DNA of 64,000 nt from Tuctoria greenei (Eukaryota; Streptophyta; Magnoliopsida; Poales; Poaceae): the NCBI GenBank assembly GCA_036927565.1, contig JAYESD010000001.1:282607560-282671559 (forward strand). Reading direction: 5' to 3'. The first letter of the stretch is position 1. Each line of letters starts with the position of its first letter. Positions 21,024-31,069 of this stretch are shown here, piece by piece. The notes beneath the pieces were generated by a model. It made no database searches. It had not been told where the DNA came from and worked only from the letters and a program-made list of their open reading frames with translations. A program made the translations under genes and the position numbers.

Positions 21024-24000
21024 TCATTTTCGTTTGCGCAAATCAACAAGTTCAACTATGTCATTGATATCTTCAGTTTTCAATTCTGATTCTGTTTCCG
21101 TTTCCGTGCCAACCTCGATATCTTGAGCGTCTCCAACTAAGTCATCGAGTCCTACATCGGGCTCGACTGAGAAGGAGTCTGGCAACTCTTCCTCTTGGTA
21201 GACACAATCAACCTCAGCTTCGTCGTGGTAATCATCATCTCCTGGAGCGTATAACCGCTCATGAGGATTCATCTTATGTACCACCCACCAAGCTTTGAAT
21301 TTATTGCATGGATAAGGTAGATAGTACACTTGTTCTACTTGGTGTGCAAGAACTAATGAATCGAATCCTTTCAACCGTTCTGTGTGTTTTACTTCGACCA
21401 TGCCAAATTCGTTTACTTGAATTCCACAAATGGAATCAAACCATTCGCAGTCAAAGATACGCTCGAATTGGCTTGTTTGCGACAAAAGTGAATTCAAGGA
21501 TTTTTTTAATAAGCCCGCAGTACTGCACTTCATGATCTTGTGAATCGATTGCCCTCATCACAACTCTGGTATTACATGTTGCTGCGAGAGGACGAAGAGA
21601 TTCAAATTGAGTTGTACGGAATCGAAAGACGTTGACGTCATATCGACCATAGCTTCTAACATTAACCACTCCACGGGATAGTTGTCGCAAATCTTCATGG
21701 ACGTTGGCATATTTTTTGCACTGTCCAAGATATGGAGTTACTAGAAAACATAAGCATTCTTAAGTTATAAGAAAACGTTGTTAACATTGATTAGTTATCG
21801 AGAAAAAATTACATGATCTCAAAACCAAGAGAGAAAATTAGATCCCCCGTTTATTCCTTCCCGTCGAATATGTTCTATTTGCTTGCTCGTGGATTGATGT
21901 CTATGTCTCCAATTTTGCTTGTCGAACATACTACACGACAAAGAGAACCTTTTAGAATACATGTGTCGGAAAAGATGGTGAAAAGCATAAGTGTAGGAGA
22001 AACACTTACTTGAAATATTCATTCATTTCTTCCATATTAGCGTACATGTAGAAGAATGCAGCACACCTTTTCGCTAACATCGTACGAAGTATAACTACCA
22101 ACAGTAGTGCCTCTTGTTGCAAAAATGGAGAGATCGCTACAAGGAGGTTGCTCATCTATATTGTACCGCATTACCGAAGTATTAACATTGTTTTCCTCTG
22201 CAAAGTAAACACTTGAGAAGTATCCTACTTCCTTAAGAGTAAAAGTTTCGGTGATGCAACCTTCAACCCTTGCCCTGTTACCAACCATTGGTTTCAGATA
22301 TCTAAGTGATCTTTCAATATGATACATCCACCTATATTGCATGGGACCGCCCACTTTCGCTTCAAATGGAAGATGAATTAAGAGATGTTGCATTGGATTG
22401 AAAAATCCTGGAGGAAATTTTTTTCCATCTTACACAAAAGTACCGGAACATCCTTTTCCAATTTAGTCATCATCTCTGGCGTGATTTCTTTAGCACAGAG
22501 TTGCCTATAGAAGTGGCTAAGCTCGGCTAACACCTTCCACACTGCATCGTCAAAATAGCCTCGAAATATAACAGGTAGAAATCTTTCCATGATTATGTGA
22601 TAATCATGACTCTTCAACCCAATGAGCTTTCCCGTTTTCACATTCACGACTCGTCTCAGACTAGCTGCATAACCATCTGGGAATTTCAACCTTTGCAACC
22701 ATTCGAGAACTTTTTTTTCTTTAGGTCGAAGACAGAAAGGAGCGCGTGGTTTACTACCATTTTCGGAGAGCTCAAGAGTTTGACGGTTACAAAGCTCGGC
22801 AAGATCCTTTCGAGCCTTTAAATTGTCTTTTGTTTTGCCCATCATGTCCATGCATGTGCTTATGATACATTCGGCCATGTTACGCTCTTGATGCATAACA
22901 TCAATGTTGTGCCTTAGAATCAACGACTTCACATACGGTAACTCCAAAAGTCCACATATGTGAGTCCAATTGTGTTTGTCCCCGTAACCTTCAAAATATC
23001 CAGGACGACCTTCATCTGGCACTAATTTGTCCAACATATCAGATATTTCTGACCCGTTAAGACGTTTTGGTGGTCCTTTAGTGACAATGGTGTTCTTTCT
23101 AAAGACATTCCTCTGTTGTCTAAACAAGTGATTCGGAGGTAGCCAACGTCTATGACAATCGAAGTAAGATATCTTGCCTCCATGGGTCAGTCGAAAGCAA
23201 TCGGTATCCAAGGCACATATCGGACACGTCAACTGACCATGAGTGCTCCATCCAGAAAACATGCCGTATGCCGGAAAATCATGAACGAACCACAAATAAG
23301 CAGCTCGAAGGTTGAATTTCTGTTTCTTGTAACAGTCATATGCTTCGACTCCTGTCCGCAACATTTTCAACTCTCCGATCAACGGTTTCAACATCACGTT
23401 GAGACGTTACCCAGGATGATCTGGCCCAGGTACAATGAGGCTAAGAAACATAAACTCATTCTTCATACAAAAAGCCGGTGGAAGATTGTACGGAATGACA
23501 AACACGGGCCAACAGGAGTATGGTGCGACGTTTGTGCTTAACGGTGTGAACCCATCTGTTGCCAACCCGATGCGAACATTTCTCGCTTCACGAGCGAATT
23601 CTGGGTCGAACCGGTCCAACGCCTTCCATGCCTCACCATCGAACGGGTGCGTCATGACTCCATTGTTCTCACGGTCACCTTCTTTGTGCCATCTCATGTG
23701 TCTGGCTGTTTTTTTGAAAGGAATAGCCGCTTCAACCTCGGTGTCACAGGTAAGTAACGAAGCTGCTTACGTGCGACTTCCGTCGTCACAATATTACCAC
23801 CGTTATTAACAACTTCGAAAAACCTCAATTGACCACATTTCAAACATTTGTTCTCATTGGCATGCTCTCTCCAGAAAAGCATGCAGTTATCCGGACACAA
23901 ATCAATCTTTTTGTGCTTCATATCGAGACCGAAAAGAATTATCTTCGAGTTGTACATATCCTTAGGCACTTTGTTGGGTTGTGGAAGGGCATCTTTGAAC

Positions 24001-24518
24001 AAATCGATGAGCATGTTGTAACAATTGTTAGAAAAGAAGAACTTAGACTTAATTGTCATAAGTCTAGTCACAAAATTGAGGATTGACATTTTAGTGTGTC
24101 CATGCAGTGCCTCTTCTGAATTTTTGAGACGTTTGAAGAACCCTTTAACCTCTGCTGTTTGAGCATCTTCTGTAAGCTCTGGTCGTATAGCTTCCAACAT
24201 CTCATCCATCATATCAACCTCTATGGCATCATCGTTGTCCACTTCCACTTCTTGTACAACTTGAGAAGCTGTCTCGCCATGGAAGTTCCACAACTCATAA
24301 TGTGACACGTAACCGTTTCGACACAAGTGCAGCGTAAGTTCCACTTTGGCCAAAAACTTTCCATTTTGACATTTCATACATGGGAACCGCGCCTTATCGC
24401 TATTTGACAACGAAAAAGCTCATTCCACAAAAGCTTCTGTCTTAGCGTACCACTTATCTAAGTGACCACCAGTTCTGCTCTTCCAGCCAGTATACATACA
24501 ACTGCGGTCTTCACCCAT
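21024..24518 (-). pseudogene. TNP2-type transposase of CACTA 2
   Basis: The start ATG at 24518 opens the transposase-associated domain (GWKSRTGGHLDKWY, then FPCMKC, HLCRNGYVSHYELW). The catalytic Transposase_21 region carries GLATDGFTPLS at about 23600 and RHNIDVMHQERNMAE at about 22900, with zinc-like CPICALDTD at 23210. A DUF4218-like domain follows (22390-22040), then a DUF4216-like domain (21690-21250, FDCEWFD) and an acidic C-terminus ending in KRK at 21024. Stops occur at about 24420 and at 23407 (TAA in a CAA-like position), and the 22393 and 21530 blocks are in different frames, partly because of introns (one near 22030-21740). It is better preserved than CACTA 1. Confidence 0.83.
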
Positions 24519-25057
24519 GTTTGGCTCTGCAGTTTAACACGAAAGAAATTGTCGTTAATTTATTGTTATGTTATGTATTGTTATGTTATGTCACGGCCCT
24601 ACAACCTAGGTAGATAGATCCTAAACTCACCCAAGAGTGATCGAGCGGAGCGTGCTCATGACGAGACGCGTGATCCGGATTCGAACGAAATTTCGGCAGC
24701 ATAACCCCGCTATTCTCCACTGTACGCGCAAAAATGGTGCAGTAGAGAACAACATGGTTACGCCACCAAAATCTTGTACAAATCTGGACCCGCATCTCGT
24801 CACAAGCCACACCCCCTCGGTCACTCCGGGGCTGTCCAAAAACAAACAATTTCGAACCTGCACGTCTCACATGCCAATGGCATGTGAGACGTGCCGATCC
24901 AAAACGGGTAATACATTGTTATAAGTTACGTTGGTCATTTCCATTTTGAGGTCATTTAAGAGAGAGGAAAGAACAAGAGAAAGAGTGAGAGGAAAGTTGG
25001 TCTTAGATGACAATTCCACATCCATTTCCACCATCCACGCAATCGTGGGTCATTGAC
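24519..25057. other. interior of CACTA 2, upstream of transposase
   Basis: Presumed 5' untranslated or promoter DNA of the transposase gene. No coding domain or other repeat is recognisable. A purine-rich stretch lies at 24955-25000. Confidence 0.4.
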
Positions 25058-25255
25058 GTTCTTAAGGCGGTAAGGTGACTTAAGGCGACGGATCCCCCTG
25101 CTCCCGCGGCGTCGACTTTCCCTACCGCCGCCGGCTTCCCCGACCGCCGCCGCTGCCTTACCCTAGAAAGCAAGGCGACAGGGACGCCTTACGACGCCGG
25201 AGTGCCTTACCGCTTTAGCGTCGCTTTAGCGACGCTAAAGCGACACCTTAATAAC
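25058..25255. mobile_element. candidate MITE-like insertion inside CACTA 2
   Basis: The segment starts GTTCTTAAGG and ends CCTTAATAAC, imperfect 10-bp inverted ends. It is GC-rich in an AT-rich setting and contains a strong hairpin (GCGTCGCTTTAGCGACGC, about 25216-25233) and repeated CCTTACGNCG or AAGGCG words. I see no clear target duplication, so the call is tentative. Confidence 0.35.
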
Positions 25256-25439
25256 TATGTTCAACAACAAAATATACCGCGTTTCTCAGTTCACCGCCGG
25301 CGCGAGCTTCTTTTGCATGCCGCCCACCGCCTCGAGCTCGTCTGCTGGCGCAAGCTCCTCTCAGCGCGAACTCCTCTGCATGCTGCATGACGCACCAAAG
25401 CTGCACCGCCGCCCCGATCTCCTCTGCTCACCCCTACAC

Positions 25440-25495
25440 ATGACCCACCTCCTCTCTCTCTCTCTCTCTGTCTCTCTCTCTTGGAGCTACCGGTG
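25440..25495. repeat. CT microsatellite
   Basis: A (CT)n run at about 25450-25490, interrupted by single G bases. Nothing else is notable in 25256-25545. Confidence 0.8.
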
Positions 25496-25549
25496 ACGCC
25501 GTGGCACCCGATAGCCGACCGCCCCCGACGCTGCCCTCCTCATGGTGCA

Positions 25550-25870
25550 ATTAACCACTTAAGAATAAATAGATAAACCACTTGAGCATAATTAAACGCA
25601 TAAGCAAATTAACAACTTAAATAAACCACTTAAGCGTAATTAAACAAATTTAAGCATAATTAAACATAATTAAATAAACCACCTTAGCATAATTAAGCAA
25701 AAATAAGCAAATTAAGCATAATTAAATAAACTGCTTAAGCTTAATTATGCATAATTAAGCAAATTAAGCATAATAAAATAAACCACTTAAGCATATTTAA
25801 GCAAATTAACCACTTAACCATAATTAAATAAACAATTAAGTAATTTCAGCAAAATTAAAAAATTTCAAAT
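25550..25870. repeat. AT-rich tandem array in CACTA 2
   Basis: Degenerate 13- to 30-bp units built on TAAGCATAATTAAAC and AAACCACTTAAGC are repeated more than ten times. The interval has no coding potential. Confidence 0.8.
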
Positions 25871-25917
25871 TCAAAATTGAATTTGATTTCTATTCAAATT
25901 GAAATTTGACTTTCAAT

Positions 25918-26250
25918 TGGGGGGGGGGGGGAGGGCTTGGGGAGCAGGGTGAGGGTGGGGGGGGAGGGGGGAGGTGAGGGGGGAGGAGGAGGGGAGGGAT
26001 GGGGGAGGTGAGGGTGATGGTACCGAGGGGGGAGGGGGGATGTGAGGGGGGGGGGGAGGGGGAGGGGGGCAGATGGCCGCCGTGGATGGGGGAGGGACAA
26101 GGTGGCACCGCGGTGGTGAGGGGGGAGGGGGCAGTGCTAAGCCACAATGCGTGGTACCGCAGCTGAAGGTGGGGGTGGGGAGCTCGGCGAGGGGGAGGGG
26201 GGTTGCCGGCCGGTGTGGAGGTGAGGGAGGAGGCGGCGTTGTGGTGGTGA
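25918..26250. repeat. G-rich tract in CACTA 2
   Basis: The plus strand is dominated by GGGGGGAGGGGGGAGG-type runs, with a G12 at 25919-25930. It meets the simple sequence requirement for G-quadruplexes on the plus strand. The Pro-rich minus-strand and Gly-rich plus-strand frames here are artefacts of composition. The GC-rich stretch 26250-26490 continues without runs of this type. Confidence 0.85.
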
Positions 26251-26504
26251 GGGGGGCAGCGTGGAGGGGGGAGGGAGAAGGCGAATGTTTTACCTGGCGC
26301 GGTGGGGTGCGGCCGGGGCGGCGGGCGACGGTGGCGGGGCGCGACCGAGGCGGCGGGCGACAGCGGCGGGCGGTGATGGCGGTCGGTGGAGTCGGGCGGC
26401 GCGGGTGGCAGCGTCGGGCGGCGGCGTGGGGAAAGCGATCGACATCGGCGGGGAAAATGAACCAGGTGTGTGTGCGTGTGGCTCGCGTGGTTAGGTAAAA
26501 TTCA

Positions 26505-26775
26505 CAACTTACGTCGGTCGAGGTTATTTACATCGGCCGACGTCGAGCCCGACGTAAGTAAAGGTGAACTTTCGTCGGCCACTTAACTTACGTCGGCTAC
26601 GGGCCACAACCGATGTCAGTATCCATTTATTTCCGTCGATCCTTTTACTTACGTCGGCCTTGGGCAGCAACCAACGTAATTTATTTGACTTACGTCGATT
26701 ACCAGGTGTCGACGTAATTTATGTAACTTACGTCGGCTGGCGCACGTAAGTTGCACTGGCCGATGTAATTGTTCG
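26505..26775. repeat. right subterminal repeat array of CACTA 2
   Basis: Copies of ACTTACGTCGG, CGACGTAAGT and variants in both orientations mirror the left array and end at the TIR (26778-26789). Confidence 0.85.
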
Positions 26776-26789
26776 CGTTTTCTGTAGTG

Positions 26790-27040
26790 AGAGATAGATC
26801 AAGTTATATATGAAGCTAGAGATGGATATATAGAGATAGATTAAGTTAGAGATGGAGATATAGTGATAGATGAAGCTAGAGTTATACCTTAATTATAAAT
26901 TGTTAGTTTATCTAGAGCTTTATTTTTAGTTTACTTATAGTATTGTGCTTCTATATAAACACCAACAAACAATAACAAAAGAATATGTGCACATACAGAA
27001 AAAATATACACTCTGTTTCATCATCACCAACAAGACCGGT
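26790..27040 (+). promoter_or_regulatory. defensin-like promoter copy 1, part three (TATA box, 5' leader)
   Basis: Downstream of CACTA 2 the GATA-rich tract resumes and is followed by TAGTATTGTGCTTCTATATAA (TATA box about 26949-26958) and by a leader resembling 28124-28200 (ACCAACAA, AATATAC, TCATCACCAACAAG). After about 27030 similarity ends and no cysteine-rich coding sequence follows, so the gene once driven from here has been lost. Confidence 0.65.
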
Positions 27041-27550
27041 AGAGCCGAATAATTCCTTGGCTGGAAAAAATCTCCATGGGAATCAAGTGGATAGCCATGG
27101 ATTCACTTGGTCCATGTTCGACATTAATCTGGTTTGGGAATTGATTCAAGGCTGCCAAACAACCCCTAAAGGTATGCTGAGTTGCAATGAGATTGGAAGG
27201 GGATGCTGAGGATTAAACAGGATTGAATCTATACATGAATTATAGGAGATTAAATTTTGCTCAACCACCTCTAAATCTGAATGTGCAGGGAGATGACAAG
27301 ACCTAATCTAGAGTATGTTAACCATCGAGTAGGATAATGGTGTTCCTTGCAGTGAAAGCTTTGCAAGCGTGCTGCATGCTGATAACATGCATTTGACGAA
27401 ACTATCTCATGGAAACAAGACTGCAAAGAGATCTGGAACGCATCCACATGATGTTTCCTTTTTAAACCTCATATATCTCTTTACCATATCTTTTCATACA
27501 GAAGCCTTGTCCAATATTTGAGAGTGGAAAAATAATTGATGCACCATATA
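27041..27550. other. intergenic, no gene recognised
   Basis: AT-rich sequence without a supported ORF. The part 27055-27290 (TTCCTTGGCTGG..., AAGGCTGCCAAACAACCCC) resembles the edge of a small non-autonomous DNA transposon, but I could not find both ends. Confidence 0.4.
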
Positions 27551-28112
27551 TCCCTATGCACAAAGAAGTATGTAACATTTAGATTTCTATGTCTATGATT
27601 ATTATGACATTAAGCAGAGGTATCATACAAATCAGCTCTGATGGTAGCTAGGTACATAGTTCTCTTTCATGTAGATCGGAAATAGCCACAAATGTCAACA
27701 TTATTCCACAAGAAACTATCAGTCATTGGGTCCACAAGAAATTATGACTTAATCTCTACAAGTACATTGCACACATATTGGACTGGATTTTAGTTTACAG
27801 CTCACAAATCCTGTTAATTCCTACCACTGTTCACATCAGGAGGAGCATATTCAATTATAAATGTTTTTCTAGCAATGTTCCACCAAAAAATAAAATATAT
27901 TAATAATATAAAACAATAAATTCATCAAAAATTAGTACACTAAACTTTAAGGAAGAAAACTGGCCACCTCCATGGGTTTCTTGTTTATTGTTGCAAACCA
28001 CAGTACACAAGAGATAGAGATAGAGACAGAGACAGAGACAGAGACAGAGACAGAGATAGAGATAGATATAGAGATAGAGATACAGATAGATGTATAGATA
28101 TGGTATTGTGAT
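27551..28112 (+). repeat. upstream flank of defensin-like promoter copy 2
   Basis: The uninterrupted counterpart of 12725-13111 plus 17376-17657. It ends in a (GAGATA/GAGACA)n tract at 28010-28090 directly before the TATA box of the intact gene. Its continuity shows that the two CACTA elements in copy 1 are secondary insertions. Confidence 0.78.
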
Positions 28113-28123
28113 TCTATATAAGA
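28113..28123 (+). promoter_or_regulatory. TATA box of the defensin-like gene
   Basis: TCTATATAAGA lies about 90 bp upstream of the ATG at 28214. The same element with the same neighbouring words (TATTGTG, ACCAACA) occurs at 26949 and 29601. Confidence 0.75.
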
Positions 28124-28213
28124 ACCAACATAAAGTAACCAGAGAATACATAAACATACAAAAAGAATACCTTTCCTTTATCATAACCAACAAGTCTGAA
28201 TTTCCGCTTACCC

Positions 28214-28711
28214 ATGGCCCTTATCAAGAGCAGAGGGACAAGGTTTATGTCCTTGACCGTTGCTGTTTTCTTGTTTATTGCCATCATTTCCACCACCCTC
28301 CCATCTTGTCAAGCTGGGGCCATGTGTAAGCACCCTTCTCTTGCTCACTCTACTCCTATTTTTATTGTTGTTCTTAGTATAAAAATTCTACTTCAAAAAG
28401 AAACTAGAGTTGTTATTCTAACGATAATAATTAAGAACATGAGAATATATTTTTATACACTTAGTTTTCATATTAGTACTGAGCAAATAATACATTATTT
28501 GATTTATATCATGCTGCGTGCATGTGCAGGCTCCAAAGGGCGTCCCTGCTCACCACCACCACCGCCTGCGCATTACAGGGTCTTCAATCTGAAAGGCTGC
28601 ACTAGTAAGAAATGTGGCGACGAATGCGAAAAATCGGACTATCCGAGAGAAGGTTCATACTGCGTAAGTGCCAATCAGTGCGCTTGCAGACATCCAAATT
28701 CGAAAAAATAG
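28214..28711 (+). CDS. defensin-like secreted cysteine-rich peptide (two exons: 28214-28325, 28530-28711)
   Basis: Exon 1 encodes a signal peptide (basic start, then a hydrophobic core around VAVFLFIAII, likely cut after SCQA). A phase-1 intron from GTAAGC at 28326 to TGCAG at 28529 is followed by exon 2, giving 97 residues in total. The mature part holds eight cysteines, with a proline run (SPPPPP) between the second and third, a C-x3-C (CGDEC) and a C-x-C (CAC). These are the spacing marks of the cysteine-stabilised alpha-beta fold of plant defensin-like proteins. The usual final Cys is absent and an extra one sits at the N-terminus. Such peptides are secreted and act in defence or reproduction; the specific role is unknown. 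The 204-bp intron has no in-frame stop, so retention would give a 165-residue product. A polyadenylation-like AATAAA lies at 28733. Confidence 0.8.
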   Translation: MALIKSRGTRFMSLTVAVFLFIAIISTTLPSCQAGAMCKHPSLAHSTPIFIVVLSIKILLQKETRVVILTIIIKNMRIYFYTLSFHISTEQIIHYLIYIMLRACAGSKGRPCSPPPPPAHYRVFNLKGCTSKKCGDECEKSDYPREGSYCVSANQCACRHPNSKK

Positions 28712-28732
28712 AGTGCGCTTGCAGACATGATT

Positions 28733-28738
28733 AATAAA
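28733..28738 (+). promoter_or_regulatory. putative polyadenylation signal
   Basis: AATAAA, 22 bp after the stop codon of the defensin-like gene. A second AATAAA lies near 28782. Confidence 0.55.
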
Positions 28739-28879
28739 ACAATATTTTAATGATGCATCTATTTGTTTGATGCGAGCACGTCAATAAACATTTCTTTCAG
28801 TTACCCCGTGCATGTCCTGTGTTTTACTCCATGCAAACAAATGGCATGCTGAGTAATGACCATACTGATCTTCCTTCTA

Positions 28880-28955
28880 CTCCCTCCGTCCTTAAATATT
28901 TGTCTGTTAGTTCAAAATGAACTAATCAGTAATAAATATTTATGGACGGAGGGAG
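28880..28955. mobile_element. Stowaway-type MITE
   Basis: A 76-bp element starting CTCCCTCCGTCC and ending GGACGGAGGGAG, flanked by TA on both sides (28878-28879 and 28956-28957). These ends and the TA target are diagnostic of grass Stowaway MITEs, mobilised by mariner-type transposases. The stem is continued by AAATATTT. Confidence 0.95.
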
Positions 28956-28957
28956 TA

Positions 28958-29400
28958 TATAATGATGTTATAATTCCACATACTCGCACATCAAAATTCA
29001 AACCATTTGTAAACAATTTACGGGCTGGTGTATTTCACACCGTTTTGGACCCAAAACCGGACTTCCAAACAGACCCTTATGATATTAATAATGTGTGTTC
29101 CGTCAAAAAGTCAGTTTATGTTATACAACTCTCTTTTGTGTTTTAGGAAAACTTGTATATATATATGGGTAATATTTTCTCTTGTCTCGATATTCCTGTG
29201 GTGATTGAAATATGTTGCCTCTTAAAAGTAAATGAAGAACATGCACACAAGAGAATCGAAAGGTGTATTTTTTATTGAATAATAAGCTCCGAGGATGAAA
29301 ATCAATATGTAAAAGATGAGTGTCCATCATACTTTTCTGGAGCTTCACGGGATGGAAAGGGTGTACATGACCCAAAAAAACAAGAAAAATAGTGATGGTC
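28958..29400. other. intergenic, no gene recognised
   Basis: AT-rich with no supported coding region, RNA gene or repeat. Confidence 0.5.
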
Positions 29401-29640
29401 AAGTACAGAATCTGTCATAGTCATTTTGATGCTGAGGAGCACCATGAGGAAGAAACTCTATCCTTCTCATTTCGTTGTGTAGTGTTGCCCAATCACAGTA
29501 CACAAGAGATAGAGAAGTGATAGAGATAGAGATAGATATATAGATATAGATAGAGATAGAGATAGAGATAGAGATACATGTATAGATATAGTATTGTGTT
29601 TCTATATAAGCACCGACACAAAGTAGCAAGAGAATAATGC
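29401..29640 (+). repeat. defensin-like promoter copy 3, gene lost
   Basis: CACAGTACACAAGAGATAGAG at 29495, a GATA-rich tract (29505-29590), TAGTATTGTG and the TATA box TCTATATAAG (29601-29610) repeat the order seen at 28000-28123. Similarity stops at about 29637 after AGAGAATA, before any coding sequence. Confidence 0.7.
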
Positions 29641-30200
29641 CACGTTTGATAATTAGTTCACACATGACATGCCAATATCATACATTACGTATGTCGAGTT
29701 TAACAATAAACATTCATCAAGTAAAAGACTTATAGGTCTAAAGTAAAAGATACAACTCATAGTTCGAAAAGTTTTTGTAATTTTTTATATTGTCATGAAT
29801 TACCCAGCCTGAACGTGTAGCACCAAGCCAGATATACAGTCTGCAAACAAAACAAGACTGTAGTAGTCTACACTCTGAAAGAGCAAGGATGCAAACAGAG
29901 GCAATATATTTAGAACCTATTTAGTTCTTGTATCAAGAAAAACAGCATCATAATGACACCATATATCCACACTCAGTTGTCTGATTTGTCTTTATATATC
30001 ATAGCTTAGCCACAGTAAAAATCAACAACTTATTTAACAATAAGAGAATATGTCATCAAGAGAGCATATCATCTTGTATTTAGGTTTTAAATTTGTATAT
30101 GACTAACACAACCGAAATGAGATTGATTTAGAACTACTGTGACTGAACTGCATTCAACAAATACATGAAGACCCCTGTAGCTATATGCAAAGCACATAAC
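29641..30200. other. intergenic, no gene recognised
   Basis: AT-rich sequence; no ORF, RNA gene or transposon end is supported. Confidence 0.45.
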
Positions 30201-30648
30201 AAGTTATTAGCAACAGATGTACCACCATGGTAGCAGGAAATCATTTTTGACTTGTTGTAATAGATTCCTAATGCAACATTCATGATTTTGTGGCGATAGA
30301 GTACTAATGCAACATTTTCTAATATTTATTGCAATAAATCTTAATACAACACTTATGTTTGTGGCGATAGAGTACTAATGCAAAATTTCCGCCTTTTTGC
30401 AATAGATTCCTAATGCAACATTCATGATTTGTGACGATAGAGTACTAATGCAACATTTTCTGATACTTATGGCAATAAATTAAATCTATTGCAACGAATC
30501 ACATTCAAAATGCAAAGAGTATAAATTGTGACGAGAAAGTACGTATATTGCAACAAACTAAGAAATTATAGCAATAACATTTAATCATTGCAACTATTTA
30601 ATGTTAATTGCAGTAAAATCGTTGCAATAGGCCAGAATTCTTGCAGTG
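30201..30648. mobile_element. CACTG-ended DNA transposon end with internal repeats
   Basis: The right edge reads GAATTCTTGCAGTG at 30648, that is CACTGCAAGAATTC on the minus strand, close to CACTA-type termini. Towards the left are repeats of CTAATGCAACATT, GCGATAGAGTACTAATGCA and TTGCAATAGATTCC (30260-30480), then TTGCAAC words, like subterminal arrays. No matching left end was found, so it is either truncated or starts in sequence I could not recognise. Confidence 0.5.
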
Positions 30649-30672
30649 GGAGGAACGTCTTGGTTTCCCGGT

Positions 30673-31069
30673 TCAACCTGCGGAGGTGTGTTTGTCCTTT
30701 CTGGGTGCGGCAGGCGGTGGTGGTGCACTGCTGCAAGGCTTAAGGCACACACATTTGTCATGTGCACAGCGGCCACCGGTGTAACCCACAAACAGGCAAC
30801 CGAGATGGCGCACAACGGCGCGCAAAAGCACTGAAAAACGGTCTCAACTTCGCAATCAGCTGCACCCCTCGATCGCTCCTGCAACAACAACAACCAAACG
30901 GCATTAACATGGCTGGAACTCTTCGTCAGAGGTTGAAGAAGGACTATATTTAGCTAGCTAGCTACTGTTTTGTCAAAACATATTTCAAATCTTCTTAGAA
31001 CTCACGATGTGATGCGAACAAGGCCAGGACGAAGACAGCAATCACTAGTCTCTTGTTGTTGGGTGCCAT
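30673..31069 (-). pseudogene. decayed defensin with proline-rich tail (exons 31069-31006, 30878-30673)
   Basis: Exon 1 encodes a clear signal peptide (MAPNNKRLVIAVFVLALFAS) and ends at a GTGAGT donor in phase 1. The intron (127 bp) ends TTGTTGTTGTTGCAG. Exon 2 in the matching phase encodes the defensin core GCLFVGYTGGRC followed by AHDKCVCLKPC, that is C-x9-C-x4-C-x-C-x3-C with the GGRC gamma-core, and then SSAPPPPPAAP and a stop at 30673-30675. Two TGA codons interrupt the start of the core, and the positions where the second and third cysteines are expected hold Leu and Arg. Defensins with such a proline-rich tail are known in plants. The total would be 89 codons. A TATA-like CCTCTATAACC lies near 31138-31148. 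Confidence 0.7.

Larger units (their letters stand above)
17658..26789 (-). mobile_element. CACTA (En/Spm) DNA transposon 2, complete ends, about 9.1 kb
   Basis: The left end CACTACAGGAATAT (17658) pairs with TTTTCTGTAGTG (ending 26789), sharing CACTACAG and diverging after. Both ends are flanked by AGA, a 3-bp target duplication. Arrays of TTACGTCGG-type motifs in both orientations fill 17690-18065 and 26505-26775. Two gene regions lie on the minus strand: TNP2-like transposase (21024-24518) and a TNPA-like gene (18801-20873). This is the gene complement of an autonomous element, though both genes are damaged. Confidence 0.93.

Noticed and set aside
25890..26498. Proline-rich minus-strand and glycine/arginine-rich plus-strand frames
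   Set aside because: Composition artefacts of the G-rich and GC-rich interior of CACTA 2, with no start context, domain or conservation signal.
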